From NCBI GenBank assembly GCA_016706055.1, contig JADJKL010000011.1, positions 186,001 through 250,000 of the forward strand: DNA of 64,000 nt, in the 5' to 3' direction. The notes under the pieces are model-generated. The model did not search any database. It had not been told where the DNA came from and was given only the letters and a program-made list of their open reading frames with translations. Both the position numbers and the translations under genes were made by a program. Shown one piece after another: positions 27,551 through 37,398 of this stretch. Position 1 is the stretch's first letter, and every line of letters begins with the position of its first letter. This stretch comes from Chitinophagaceae bacterium (GTDB lineage Bacteria > Bacteroidota > Bacteroidia > Chitinophagales > Chitinophagaceae).

Positions 27551-28100
27551 TTTTATCTTTTCTTAGGTATAGATTAAATGAGAAAATGTATTTTTCTTCA
27601 ATGAAGAAGAGCTAGGCTTATAGGAAGTAGGTTGTAGTCGGGTCTTTTGTATCCCAGAAAGTCCTGCTGTATATTTATAATTGAGGAGATAAGGACAATC
27701 CTGAGTTCCAAACCAATATCAACTCAATTCACAGTTGCCATTGAATAATGATTTTTAATGGTAATAATTCTACCACACGCTATTTTGACTCACTAAATAA
27801 CTAATATGAAGGGACGCATAATGTTGGTGCAATCTTCTTTGAAGAGAATCAGATTATAAAAGGTAACTCAATATGTGCACGAAGTTCCTTTCAGCCTATT
27901 GACTCAACAGTTCCTAGTCCGCCTGTTAAAGGTTTCTTTATAAATCAATATCGGTATTTCCAAAACCGGCAGTTACAGATGGCCGTATGAAAATATTATG
28001 ACCAATGTTTATCTTGAACAATAACTCCCAAATCCGAATGAAGGAGCAGTATTTAGTCTTACATCATCATAACCTGAATTGGCATTGCCAGAATAAGTTG
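27551..28100. other. Unassigned disrupted stretch with coding-like patches
   Basis: No long frame. On the plus strand patches such as IFNGNNSTTRYFDSLNN, GAIFFEENQIIKGNSICARS and PIDSTVPSPPVKGFFINQYR (27748-27953) look coding; on the minus strand HNIFIRPSVTAGFGNTDI resembles an outer-membrane barrel. I cannot tell which strand carried the gene. Confidence 0.3.
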
Positions 28101-28129
28101 GATTTGATTGGTTAAGTCCTCCGCCAATT

Positions 28130-29717
28130 GTGCCACCGAAGCTAGCTTTTCAAAAGAGCGAGTTCTTTTTACATTCTTGTTATCAGGATTCTTATTGGCT
28201 GCATTTTGCACTAATGCTCAATGTAGTTAGTGCACATTTCGATTTAGGAACTAGTTCTTACGGCCTTATCAACGAAAATAAAGCACTGTCCTTATTGTTG
28301 TTTCTAGATGTAATAGGGCCAGTTTGTTTTGAATATGCTCCCGTTTGGATCAATGGAAAAACAAGAATACGCACTTTGAAAGGAGACCGCTGATGAGAGT
28401 ATTGTTGCCGCTTGCTTTCAATAAAAATAATCTTCCTCTTAAAGGTGCCAAAATCTGCATCATCTTCACTCACATAGTTAATTGCCTTTTCCAATCTTGT
28501 TGCTGCACCTGTATTTTTCTTGTTTTGTTTTGCAGATAAATCGTCACCACAACAAATAACGATCAACTTTGGCTTGTGCAAAATCGATATACTTAACCTG
28601 GTAGGCTCGACTTCGCATCCAGGTGTGAAGTTGCCGGATATTTATTATTTAATTGTTGATAATATTCTTCTGCAGATTTGTTTCCAACAATGTTATTATT
28701 TTTAATTGCCTTATTAAATTGATTATAGGTTTCTACAAGCAAAGTATCGGCATAGTAATATCTGCTGCCAGATTTTATAAGTCCATTGAATGAGTTACAC
28801 CGCCATTCTGTGCTCTTTTGTTTGTAGCCATTTTTGTAAATAAGTTGGGTCAACATTGCTAATTACTTTTCGCTGTTTTCATTACAACAGAAATAAGGAT
28901 CCTGACTTCTTTTAAACGTTCCTTCGCTACAGAAGGAACATTCTTATCAACATATTTTGAATCTCATCAAAAGTGACTTTAAAGTCTGGTGTACCTTCTG
29001 TATCTGCTAAACCGCTTAATCCATCAACAAGGTAATAAGTAAAAGTCCATGGCCAGTTCCAATTGATTTATCCTCCAGTGATTCTTTGTCCCGCACCGGT
29101 AGCCAGCATTATATTTTCACCAGCTTTCTTTTCTGAGATAGCAGTATTTAAAAACTTTGTCCCAAAATCCTGCCCGGTAATTCGTTAGAACGGCATGCAT
29201 CCATTATAAAAAAACTTCAACACCTTTGCTGTTTCGTTAGAAATTTTCTTTTTTCAGATTAAATAATTGAATTGTTCCGCTTACGAGGTAATTGTTTTAT
29301 CGCCTTCTGGATTACAATCGTAAGCCAAAAAGAAGAACTGATCTGATCTATTGCATCGCCGTGACCAGCCAAATAAATAAATAGTTTATCGCCTTTTGTA
29401 ATTTTTGCTTTAACCATTGAAATCCTTTTGTCCAGAAATTTGAGTTGGAGGCTTCTTCATTAAGTAGCATAAAAATATTATCGCCATTTAAACTTCCGCC
29501 ACCAGGAGATTTTAAGTAATCGCTGAATAGTATTGCGTCTTTATCCGCATAGGTCAACGGTTTTCCATATTTATATTTCGATACGCCGACAACAATTGCA
29601 AATGTTTGCGGCCCTTGTATAGTTGTGTCTCTGAACTTTAATGGAGTTTGTCCTTCAGTTATTAGTGAAAGCACCAATTAATAATAGCAAACAAATAATA
29701 CAGATTGTAGATTTCAT
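28130..29717 (-). pseudogene. Caspase-like (peptidase C14) protein, heavily disrupted
   Basis: The start at 29717 encodes a signal peptide (MKSTICIICLLLLIGA), then TFAIVVGVSKYKYGKPLTYA, LKSPGGGSLNGDNIFMLLNE and FTKG. Out-of-frame continuations give KLFIYLAGHGDAI (catalytic His in GHG) and FIMDACRSNELPG (catalytic Cys in DACR), followed by GHGLFTYYLVDGLSG. These are the hallmarks of bacterial caspase-fold peptidases. The downstream part carries helical, TPR-like text (TYNQFNKAIKNNNIVGNKSA) and then GGTIGGGLNQSNPTYSGNAN, perhaps a C-terminal barrel or a second gene. Many indels throughout; the 3' limit is approximate. Confidence 0.75.
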
Positions 29718-29799
29718 GGTTCAGGTTTGATGATATGGTAAAAGTGAAAACTTAATTTCGGAAGTAAAATACTACAATTTTTAAATCTTTTCTGTTTAA

Positions 29800-30690
29800 A
29801 GGCTAATCCTTTCACAATTACTTTGAAGATTGTGCTGGCACCATTATCGTTGTCAGCTACAAAGAATTAAATGCAGAAAACCTGATGTTTCTTTTGCAAT
29901 ACTAACTGATTCGATTTTTTGTCCTTTAAACTGATGGTCAAGGTCTTCAAGATCAATAATCTTGTCGGGATTAATAGCTTTCCATTTTTTGGAAGACATA
30001 TTTTTACAATCCATAGATAACTTTTTGCCAATAGCTCCATCATCTACGTTATTATGAGTGTTTTCTGTTGAAACAGTAAGGATAAGTTGTCGCTTTTATT
30101 TGAATAACACATTCCCGATACGCTGAACTTTTGTACTATCTTTATTTATGCCGATAGAAATTGTTGAAATTGGCGCATCTTTTTGGTTTTCCCAGAAATT
30201 ATCACTTGTTAGTATCAGTTTGTTTTTTGGATAATTTTTATTACCTCTGTTTGCAAGTAACAAGCCTCCGGGAATAGTGCAAGAACCTTCAATGTTTAAT
30301 TCTTTTATTCCGTTTAATATTAAACGCTGATAAAAAGTATCAAGATGAATAAAGTATTTTTCTTTTTTGGTTGGATAAATATGCCAGCCTGTATTGCGAT
30401 AAGGAGAAGCTGAACCGGAGCCCAATAGCAGTAACTTATTGTCTTTAGTAATACTTATTGATTCTAGATCTGCCTTTACAGATTTTGGAATCCGTTGTTC
30501 GGAAAATGGGAAAAGAGAGATAGAATCAATTATATTCAGACTGCTGTCAAGAATCAATAAATTTTTTGCATCGTCGCCAATAATGTAGAATTCGTTATTG
30601 AGCTTTTCAATACCAGATGCAGAAGGATAGGAGGTTTTTTTTTAAGTAAACTTTACTGCCGCAAGAAGTGATGTGTTAATATGAATACCA
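29800..30690 (-). pseudogene. DUF6929-like lipoprotein, disrupted
   Basis: An intact frame at 30096-30557 contains the core: DSISLFPFSEQRIPKSVKA, DLESISITKDNKLLLLGSGS, IEGSCTIPGGLLLANRG. Upstream, after a shift in a poly-A run near 30640, come a lipobox-like ITSCGS and ASGIEKLNNEFYIIGDDAKN. Downstream patches include WKAINPDKIIDLEDLDHQFKG and IFKVIVK. The pattern fits the beta-propeller-type DUF6929 proteins of Bacteroidota, as far as I recognise it. Function unknown. Both boundaries are approximate because of indels. Confidence 0.6.
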
Positions 30691-30706
30691 GGAAAATATT
30701 CTCGTT

Positions 30707-30723
30707 ATTTGAACCACATAGAA
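30707..30723. repeat. 17-bp inverted repeat beside GxxExxY remnant, left arm
   Basis: ATTTGAACCACATAGAA is the exact reverse complement of 31104-31120. Confidence 0.75.
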
Positions 30724-30729
30724 GATAGA

Positions 30730-31075
30730 TAAAAGAATCTCGTCAGGTAATTGAGCAAATAAATTGTTAAAGTTTTCGCCTCTAAATTTTGAATTTGGGT
30801 TTTGTGCTTGCATGTAAACATATAGCATCAGCTGGTAACCTTCTTGTGCTTTGAGTTCAACGCAGAATTCTTCAACAAGAACTCTAATCTTAATTCAGTG
30901 TCAGCTCCACCCTTTATAGTTCAACGGACCCAAAGTTTTTGTATACTATGCCTTGTTGACCCGGAACTTTTCATAAACGCTTTCCATAAGCCCGGCCCCG
31001 TTGTTTATGAACTTCAATTGCCAGCCAATAACTTTATAAGTTAATTCGTTCAGATATTTTTTTGTAATCCTCATC
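30730..31075 (-). pseudogene. GxxExxY protein remnant
   Basis: Patches read DYKKISERI, YKVIGWQLKFINNGAGLMES, VYEKF (the G-L-x-E-S-x-Y-E signature), LNYKG, RVLVEE, VELKAQEGYQLMLYVYM and later NLFAQLPDEILLS. This is the small GxxExxY (PF13366-type) nuclease-like or Fic-adjacent family of unknown role, often in many copies per Bacteroidota genome. The frame is broken several times. Exact 17-bp inverted repeats flank it. Confidence 0.65.
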
Positions 31076-31103
31076 ATCTATGTGTAAACCTATGTGCCTA
31101 TGA

Positions 31104-31120
31104 TTCTATGTGGTTCAAAT
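31104..31120. repeat. 17-bp inverted repeat beside GxxExxY remnant, right arm
   Basis: TTCTATGTGGTTCAAAT, reverse complement of 30707-30723. Just before it are short CTATGTG iterations (CTATGTG, CCTATGTGCC, TTCTATGTGG at 31078-31112). Confidence 0.75.
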
Positions 31121-31127
31121 GCCCGGG

Positions 31128-31640
31128 TTAATCAAACTTATTTTCCCAACCAGCCTTTTTCATTTTCTCTACTTTTTCTATTACTTCTGTATTCAGGGTG
31201 TTTTTGTAGTCAGCTATTTTTTGAGATATAGTTTCATCAGCCGTTCCTAAAATTTCAGCAGCAAGAATACCTGCATTTTTAGAAGCATTTAATGCCACAG
31301 TAGCAACAGGAACTCCATTTGGCATTTGTAGAATAGACAAAACAGAATCCCATCCATCAATTGAATTCGATGATTTTACAGGAACGCCAATTACAGGTAA
31401 TGTAGTAACAGACGCAACCATGCCAGGCAAATGAGCAGCACCACCAGCACCGGCAATAATAACTTTTAATCCTCTTGCTTTTGCAGTTTCGGCATACTCA
31501 ATCATACGATGCGGAGTACGATGTGCGGAGACAACTGTTACTTCATGCGGAATGTCAAATTGCTTAAGAATTTCTGCTGCAGACTGCATGATTGGTAAAT
31601 CACTATCGCTGCCCATTATTATTCCTACCAATGGATTCAT
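31128..31640 (-). CDS. purE: N5-carboxyaminoimidazole ribonucleotide mutase PurE
   Basis: A 170-residue class I PurE that converts N5-CAIR to CAIR in purine synthesis. Key motifs: GIIMGSDSDLPIM (substrate phosphate loop), VSAHRTPHRM (catalytic His region) and IAGAGGAAHLPGM. Its partner PurK is at 37399-38519, with an efflux operon between them. A -7 box (TATTTTTG, 31655-31662 on the minus strand) lies in the 22-bp gap behind the TolC stop, so purE has its own promoter. The frame is clean, which marks the sharp right edge of the damaged block. Confidence 0.95.
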   Translation of the reverse strand: MNPLVGIIMGSDSDLPIMQSAAEILKQFDIPHEVTVVSAHRTPHRMIEYAETAKARGLKVIIAGAGGAAHLPGMVASVTTLPVIGVPVKSSNSIDGWDSVLSILQMPNGVPVATVALNASKNAGILAAEILGTADETISQKIADYKNTLNTEVIEKVEKMKKAGWENKFD

Positions 31641-31654
31641 GTAGATTGTTTTGT

Positions 31655-31662
31655 CAAAAATA
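31655..31662 (-). promoter_or_regulatory. -7 promoter box of purE
   Basis: TATTTTTG on the minus strand, 14 nt before the purE ATG. Confidence 0.45.
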
Positions 31663-32973
31663 CTATTTAATTATTTCACCTTTAAGTCTCAGTAATTCTG
31701 TTTCCGCAAGTTTGGTATTATACCTTGCATTGATGAGCCTTGTTTGTGCATCTTCCAGGCTTTTTTGTGCTTCTTTCAATTGAATTAGTGTAGTAGAATT
31801 TAATTTATATACTTCAAAAACGATTGTAACATTTTCTTTTGCAAGCACTATATTCTCTTCTTCGAGAGTCAGTGCTCTTTTTTGCAATTCATAGTCCTTA
31901 TATGCATTAATGACATTTAGGTTTAAAATCGATTTTTGGTTTTCAAAAAATAATTGCTGGTATTGTATATCGAGAGCAGATTGTTTAATAAGTCTTTTTG
32001 TTGTAAAGTTGTTCAAAATAGGTACGGCAATTGTAAATCCAATATTGCGACCGAAATTTCTGCTGTATAGAGGTTGAAACGGATTAACAGTTGCTTTATT
32101 ATTTGTGCGGTTGAATGTGTATCCAGAATTAAGTGAAACAGTTGGGAAGCGGTCTGCTTTTCTTTCTTTCAACACAAGTTTTGCAATATCTATGTTTTTT
32201 TGGGCCATTAATAAATCAGGATTATTCTTTTCTAAATTCGCCTGAATATCTCCAAGGGCAACACTCATATTTATAAGAATAGTATCACTAACAAGGTATT
32301 TGCTTTCAGGCACGATATTGATAACCTGGTTCAATTGTTCCCGCAACTGTGCCATGAGTGTTTCCTGACTTAGAAATGCTGCCTTTTGAGCATTTAGATC
32401 TACTTTGCTTTGCAAGACATCGGGTTTGGCGCCTACTCCAATATCTAGTTTGTATTGAGCAAGTTTTACTCTTTCTGCACTTAATTGAATCTGATCATTT
32501 AGGGCTTTTAATTGTTGTTTCTGCCTTACTATTGCATAATAGTTTGTAATAACACTGGCAATGGTATTTACAACTTGTTGTTTTATTCCCAGTTCACCGA
32601 GTTTTACAAATTCTTCCAATTTATCTCTTGTTGCAAACATTTTTAACCCGTCAAAAACTATCCAGTTCAATTGTATACCTGCATTATATGTATTAGAGCT
32701 AATGTCATTTAATTTTCTTTCAGTACCGTCGGCAAATTTCTGCCGTTGATTATTGTTGTTATAGTTTCCACCGAAACTGCCATTTACTCTTGGAAGAAAT
32801 GCGGCATTTCTGAAACTATAATCCAGTGCAGCTACCGCTGAATCATTTTTTGAAAGTTGAATTGCATAATTATTTTGTAAAGCTGTTGCAATAGCTTCTT
32901 CAATCGTTAAAGTCTTTTGAGCTGAAGATGTTAAAGTGCTGAATAAAAGTATTAGTAAAAAAAATCTTTTCAT
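31663..32973 (-). CDS. TolC-family outer membrane efflux protein
   Basis: A 436-residue outer membrane channel subunit with signal peptide (FFLLILLFSTLTSSAQ). It shows the two-fold repeated coiled-coil plan of TolC: LTIEEAIATALQNNYAIQLS at the start of the first repeat, LNQVINIV between, and LLMAQKNIDIAKLVLKERKA opening the second, with the closing LEDAQTRLINARYNTKLAE helix. It exports substrates together with the RND pump 6 bp upstream and the adaptor at 36201-37259. Third gene of the efflux operon. Confidence 0.92.
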   Translation of the reverse strand: MKRFFLLILLFSTLTSSAQKTLTIEEAIATALQNNYAIQLSKNDSAVAALDYSFRNAAFLPRVNGSFGGNYNNNNQRQKFADGTERKLNDISSNTYNAGIQLNWIVFDGLKMFATRDKLEEFVKLGELGIKQQVVNTIASVITNYYAIVRQKQQLKALNDQIQLSAERVKLAQYKLDIGVGAKPDVLQSKVDLNAQKAAFLSQETLMAQLREQLNQVINIVPESKYLVSDTILINMSVALGDIQANLEKNNPDLLMAQKNIDIAKLVLKERKADRFPTVSLNSGYTFNRTNNKATVNPFQPLYSRNFGRNIGFTIAVPILNNFTTKRLIKQSALDIQYQQLFFENQKSILNLNVINAYKDYELQKRALTLEEENIVLAKENVTIVFEVYKLNSTTLIQLKEAQKSLEDAQTRLINARYNTKLAETELLRLKGEIIK

Positions 32974-32979
32974 AAAAAT

Positions 32980-35900
32980 TTATATCTCTTCAATAATGGA
33001 TGATTCTTTTTTTGCGTTAACCCCTGCGTATTTATCTATTTCGCTTTTTTTCTTTTTGGTAGAAAGGAATGTATACATAGCCGGGATAACCAATAAAGTT
33101 AATACCAGGGAAAACATAATACCCCCAACGATTACAATACCCAACGGCATACGGCTTGTTGATGATGCTCCCAATGATAATGCCAATGGTAATGCACCTA
33201 AAGACATCGCTAAACTTGTCATTAAAATCGGTCGTAAACGCTGCGTAGCCGCAAAAATTACAGCATCAGTTTTACTCATCCCTTTTTCCTGGCTTTGATT
33301 TGCAAATTCCACTATTAGGATTCCATTCTTTGTTACAAGGCCAATAAGCCTAATCATACCTCTTTGTGAAAAAATATTCAGCGTTTGTCCAAAAAGCCAA
33401 AGCGACAATACTGCGCCGGCAATTGCCAGCGGTACAGTAAACATAATAATTAAGGGGTCAACAAAACTCTCAAACTGTGCAGCAAGAATTAAAAATATTA
33501 ATAACAATGCCAACAGGAACGCAAAACTTGTATTGCTGCTGCTTTCCTGAAAATCTCTTGATGAACCTGAGAGAGAAGTGGCAAATGTTTCATCAAGCAG
33601 TTTATCTGCAATTTTTTCCATTTCTTCAATTCCCTCGCCAACTGTTTTGCCAGGTTGTAATCCTGCAGAAACGGTAAATGATTTGTATCTGTTAAAATGA
33701 TAAATTGTAGGTGGTGTGTTTGACTCTGTTGTAGTAACAAGATTGTCAAGACTGATCATCTCATTCCTGTTGTTACGCACAAACAATGTTTTCATATCAT
33801 TGGGTTCATCCCGGTCGTTTCTGGCCACTTGGGTTAGTACCTGATATTGTTTTCCATCTTTGGTAAAGAATCCAAGCCGTCTATTACTATAAGCTAATTG
33901 CAATGTTTGTGAAATATCGTTTACCGTTACACCAAGCTCTGCTGCTTTTATACGATCAATTATTACTCTTAGTTCAGGCTTATTAAACTTCAAATCCACA
34001 TCTGCATTTAACAATACGGTACTTTGCCTTGTTTCTTCTAGTATTTTTGGAATTATTGCAGTTAGTTTTGAGAAATCATTATTCTGAACTACAAAAGAAA
34101 CAGGTTGTCCGCCTCTACGACTTACAGAAATAGTTTGCTCTTCTATTGCAAAGGCACGGCCTTCATTAAATTTTGGAAGATTTTTGTTTACCATGTCCAC
34201 AATCTCTTTTTGCGATCGGCTTCTTTCATTGGGCGGCACCAATGTTACTCTCACAAATCCTGTATTCGCATTACCTGAACCTGTAAATCCCGGAGAAGTT
34301 ACTGTTAAGACTAATTGCTTTTCAGGCACGGAATCTAATACAAAATCTGACAGGCGAGTTACGAATTTATCCATCGCATCAAAGGAAGTTCCTTCGGGTG
34401 CGGATAGTGATAATCTGAATTGGCTCCGGTCTTCCATTGGTGCTAATTCAGATTTCAATGTTCTACCCACAAAAAATATGGCTGCAACACAAAGGCCAAC
34501 AAGTATCCAAGCCATTTTCCGTACACCCATGAACCTTTTTAATAAGGATTGATAGCTATTTTCCATCCAACGGAAGAATGGTTCTGTTTTATTATAAAAC
34601 CAGGAATGTTTGTGCGGATTTTTTTTACTAAGCTTTACGTTCAGTACCGGAGTTAAGGTAAGCGATACGAATGCAGAAATAAGCACAGCACCGGCCACTA
34701 CTATTCCAAACTCACGGAACAATCTGCCTACAAAGCCTTGCATAAAAACAATGGGAAGAAAAACAACAGCTAATGTGATGGAAGTGGCAATAACAGCAAA
34801 GTAGATTTCTTTAGATCCTTCTAATGCCGCTTGCCATTTGTTCATTCCTTTCTCCATCTTCTTGTAGATGTTTTCTGTTACCACAATTCCATCATCCACC
34901 ACAAGGCCTGTAGCAAGCACAATGGCCAATAAGGAAAGTACATTTATGGTAAATCCTGCTAGATACATTATAAAGAAAGCTCCAATCAGCGAGACCGGTA
35001 TATCTATTAACGGACGAACAGCAATAATCCACTCCCGAAAAAATAAATAGATGATCATCACGACTAACAGAAATGCAATCATTAATGTTTCTTCTACTTC
35101 AAGAATAGATTTCTTAATAAATTTCGTCTGATCCAAAGCGATGTTTATCTTAACATCCTCTGGCATGTCTTTTTTGATATCTTCTAACCTTTTATAAAAT
35201 TCATCTGAAATAGAAACATAGTTAGAGCCCGGTTGAGGTACGATGGCTAAGGCGATCATCGGAATGCCATCACCTCTCAAAATAGATTCTTCATTTTCCG
35301 GTCCCAGCACAGCTTCTCCTACATCTCTCAATCTTATGTCTGCTCCGTTGATGTTTCTTATGATTAGATTATTGAATTCATCTTCGGTATTTAATCTTCC
35401 AAATGTTCTTACGGTCAATTCAGTATTGTTACCTGAAATTTTTCCTGATGGTAATTCTACATTCTCTCGTATTAATGCGGTTTGCACATCGTTTGCTGTA
35501 ATGTTGTAAGAATTTAATTTAGCCGGATCAATCCAGATACGCATTGCATATCTTTTTTCTCCCCAAATTTGAATGCCGCTTACACCGGGAATAGTTTGTA
35601 GTCTTTCTACCAATACGTTATTGGCAAACTCCGTCATCTCCAATTGATTTCGAGTAACACTCTGCACTGTCATTGACAAAATAGCATCGGAACTTGCATC
35701 TGCTTTTGAAACTACTGGCGGCGCATCCAGATCAGAAGGTAACGAACGTTGTGCCTGCGATACTTTGTCCCGCACATCATTTGCGGCAGCTTCCAGATCG
35801 ATACCAAGATTGAATTCAACATTTATATTGCTACTGCCATTACTGCTTGAGGAAGTAATATTTTTAATACCAGCAATACCGTTCACTGCTTTTTCTAATG

Positions 35901-36096
35901 GCTCGGTAATCTGCGTTTCAATAATATCTGCATTAGCGCCGGGGTAGGAGGTTCGTACACTAATGTTCGGCGGATCAATAGCGGGATAATCCCTAATCCC
36001 TAAAAATTTGAAACCGATAATACCGAAAACCACAATGAGTATATTCATCACAATGGCGAGAACCGGTCTCCGTAAACTTATTTCTGAAATATTCAT
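32980..36096 (-). CDS. RND-family efflux pump inner membrane subunit (HAE1/AcrB type)
   Basis: A full-length 1038-residue RND pump. Hallmarks: MNISEISLRRPVLAIVMNIL at the N-terminus, the large periplasmic loops, GLVVDDGIVVTENIYKKMEK (the conserved acidic pair of helix 4 that carries protons) and RLIGLVTKNGILIVEFANQ near the end. It drives drug or lipid export with proton-motive force, coupled to the adaptor and TolC protein. The gap to the adaptor stop (36097-36200) is longer than the rest of the operon and holds a repeat copy, so the two may be partly separate in transcription. Confidence 0.95.
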   Translation of the reverse strand: MNISEISLRRPVLAIVMNILIVVFGIIGFKFLGIRDYPAIDPPNISVRTSYPGANADIIETQITEPLEKAVNGIAGIKNITSSSSNGSSNINVEFNLGIDLEAAANDVRDKVSQAQRSLPSDLDAPPVVSKADASSDAILSMTVQSVTRNQLEMTEFANNVLVERLQTIPGVSGIQIWGEKRYAMRIWIDPAKLNSYNITANDVQTALIRENVELPSGKISGNNTELTVRTFGRLNTEDEFNNLIIRNINGADIRLRDVGEAVLGPENEESILRGDGIPMIALAIVPQPGSNYVSISDEFYKRLEDIKKDMPEDVKINIALDQTKFIKKSILEVEETLMIAFLLVVMIIYLFFREWIIAVRPLIDIPVSLIGAFFIMYLAGFTINVLSLLAIVLATGLVVDDGIVVTENIYKKMEKGMNKWQAALEGSKEIYFAVIATSITLAVVFLPIVFMQGFVGRLFREFGIVVAGAVLISAFVSLTLTPVLNVKLSKKNPHKHSWFYNKTEPFFRWMENSYQSLLKRFMGVRKMAWILVGLCVAAIFFVGRTLKSELAPMEDRSQFRLSLSAPEGTSFDAMDKFVTRLSDFVLDSVPEKQLVLTVTSPGFTGSGNANTGFVRVTLVPPNERSRSQKEIVDMVNKNLPKFNEGRAFAIEEQTISVSRRGGQPVSFVVQNNDFSKLTAIIPKILEETRQSTVLLNADVDLKFNKPELRVIIDRIKAAELGVTVNDISQTLQLAYSNRRLGFFTKDGKQYQVLTQVARNDRDEPNDMKTLFVRNNRNEMISLDNLVTTTESNTPPTIYHFNRYKSFTVSAGLQPGKTVGEGIEEMEKIADKLLDETFATSLSGSSRDFQESSSNTSFAFLLALLLIFLILAAQFESFVDPLIIMFTVPLAIAGAVLSLWLFGQTLNIFSQRGMIRLIGLVTKNGILIVEFANQSQEKGMSKTDAVIFAATQRLRPILMTSLAMSLGALPLALSLGASSTSRMPLGIVIVGGIMFSLVLTLLVIPAMYTFLSTKKKKSEIDKYAGVNAKKESSIIEEI

Positions 36097-36140
36097 GAAA
36101 ATATTTTTGTTACTAGCTGCATTGCTACTATCATCTTATG

Positions 36141-36177
36141 TTGCGTCGCACTCTTCATCGTTCAGCAATTCTATTCA
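36141..36177. repeat. Copy 3 of the interspersed TTGCGTCGCACTCTT...AATTCTATTC repeat
   Basis: Sits between the RND pump start and the adaptor stop. Its first 15 bases equal the copy after ppk1 and its last 20 match the copy at 9962-9981 with one change. Confidence 0.65.
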
Positions 36178-36200
36178 GCTTTTTGCTAATTGTCAATTGC

Positions 36201-37259
36201 CTATTGCCCATTGACAATCTTTCCAATCTGAATTTTCGCCTCCGGCCTTACACTCAATAAACCAGTTACAACAACTGTATCACCAGCACTTATTCCATCG
36301 AGTACCTGTACTCTCGATGAATCTCTTACACCAGTTGTTATTTCAGCAAAAATGGCAGTGCCACCTTTATATAAAATAATTTTCTTTCCTCTTGCTTGTG
36401 GCAATACTGCTTGCGAAGGCACCAATAGTGCATTCGGGTCAGGATCAAAACTTAATTGCACTTTCGCAAACGATCCAGGTAGCAATCCCGCATCTTTTCC
36501 TATTACTGCTGCTCTAACGGTAAGGCTTCTTGTATTTTCTGTAATGTTTGATTCGGTGGCAATCACTTTTGCTCCCAATTGTTTTTGAGAACCTTCGAAA
36601 CTGAAAGTGACTAATTGGCCAATCTTGATCTGATCAATATATTTTTCCGGAATGCTGAAATCCAGTTTAAGTACATCTGTCTGGTTGATGACTGCAATTA
36701 CAGTGGCAGGAGAAACGTAAGCTCCGGGACTAATATTTTTCAAACCTAACTTTCCACTGAATGGGGCTCTTACAACTGTTTTGGAAATACTAGTTTGCAA
36801 AATACCAATATCAGCTCTCAGGCTATTAACCTGTAAGAGACTTATATCATAATCCTGCTGGCTAATGCCCTGAATCTTCAATAACTGAGCTTGCCGTTCT
36901 TCTGTTTTTTGGGCCAACGCCAATTGAATCTGAAATTTATTAAGTTGAGCTCTCAGGTCACCGTCGTATAATTTGGCAAGTACTGTGCCTTTGCCTACAT
37001 ATCTGCCTTCGGCTACATTTAGTTGAACAATTCTACCCGAAACTTCAGGATGGATTTCAGCTACTTCATTCGCAACAATATTTCCGGGTACTTCTATATT
37101 TTCCTGGAATGGTTCCGGTTTTACAACATAGCCGTCAACCTGCATGGCTGAGGGTTTTTGCGGGCCACCGGTAGGTTTTGAGGCGTCTTTTTTGTCCTTT
37201 CCGCCACAACTAACTAAGAAAAGAGATGTAATTGAAAAAAAAGCTATTATTATTCTCAT
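36201..37259 (-). CDS. RND efflux periplasmic adaptor (membrane fusion protein)
   Basis: The adaptor links the RND pump and TolC. From the ATG at 37259 it has a lipoprotein signal (ITSLFLVSCGG, lipid on the Cys). Then come the barrel-sandwich half-motifs (EVSGRIVQLNVAEGRYVGKG and VRAPFSGKLGLKNISPGAYV) around a coiled-coil hairpin, then the beta-barrel and membrane-proximal domain (VLLPQARGKKII-type strand, VVTGLLSVRPEAKIQ). A longer in-frame start at 37355 adds a segment not seen in the family and lies upstream of a -7-like TATCTTTA (37294-37301), so I reject it. First gene of the efflux operon. Confidence 0.92.
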   Translation of the reverse strand: MRIIIAFFSITSLFLVSCGGKDKKDASKPTGGPQKPSAMQVDGYVVKPEPFQENIEVPGNIVANEVAEIHPEVSGRIVQLNVAEGRYVGKGTVLAKLYDGDLRAQLNKFQIQLALAQKTEERQAQLLKIQGISQQDYDISLLQVNSLRADIGILQTSISKTVVRAPFSGKLGLKNISPGAYVSPATVIAVINQTDVLKLDFSIPEKYIDQIKIGQLVTFSFEGSQKQLGAKVIATESNITENTRSLTVRAAVIGKDAGLLPGSFAKVQLSFDPDPNALLVPSQAVLPQARGKKIILYKGGTAIFAEITTGVRDSSRVQVLDGISAGDTVVVTGLLSVRPEAKIQIGKIVNGQ

Positions 37260-37398
37260 AAATGAACAAGTGCGATGGTAAAAAAATATAAAGCTAAAGA
37301 TACCGGATATTAGGTCATGTTTAGACGCCACAACCTCAGAATCATTTCGCTTCAAAACCCACTAATTATCAACGGTTTTATAATTGGATAAATGGTTA

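Noticed and set aside
27219..28539. Plus-strand frames of 60-100 residues in the damaged block
   Set aside because: They run across disrupted racemase or caspase-like reading frames and show no coding resemblance of their own.
31100..31130. tRNA T-arm-like sequence GGTTCAAATGCCCGGG
   Set aside because: No acceptor stem, D-arm or anticodon arm can be built around it; it belongs to the 17-bp inverted repeat.
33498..35947. Several 60-120-residue open frames on both strands inside the RND pump gene
   Set aside because: Shadows of the long, well conserved pump gene; no family resemblance of their own.
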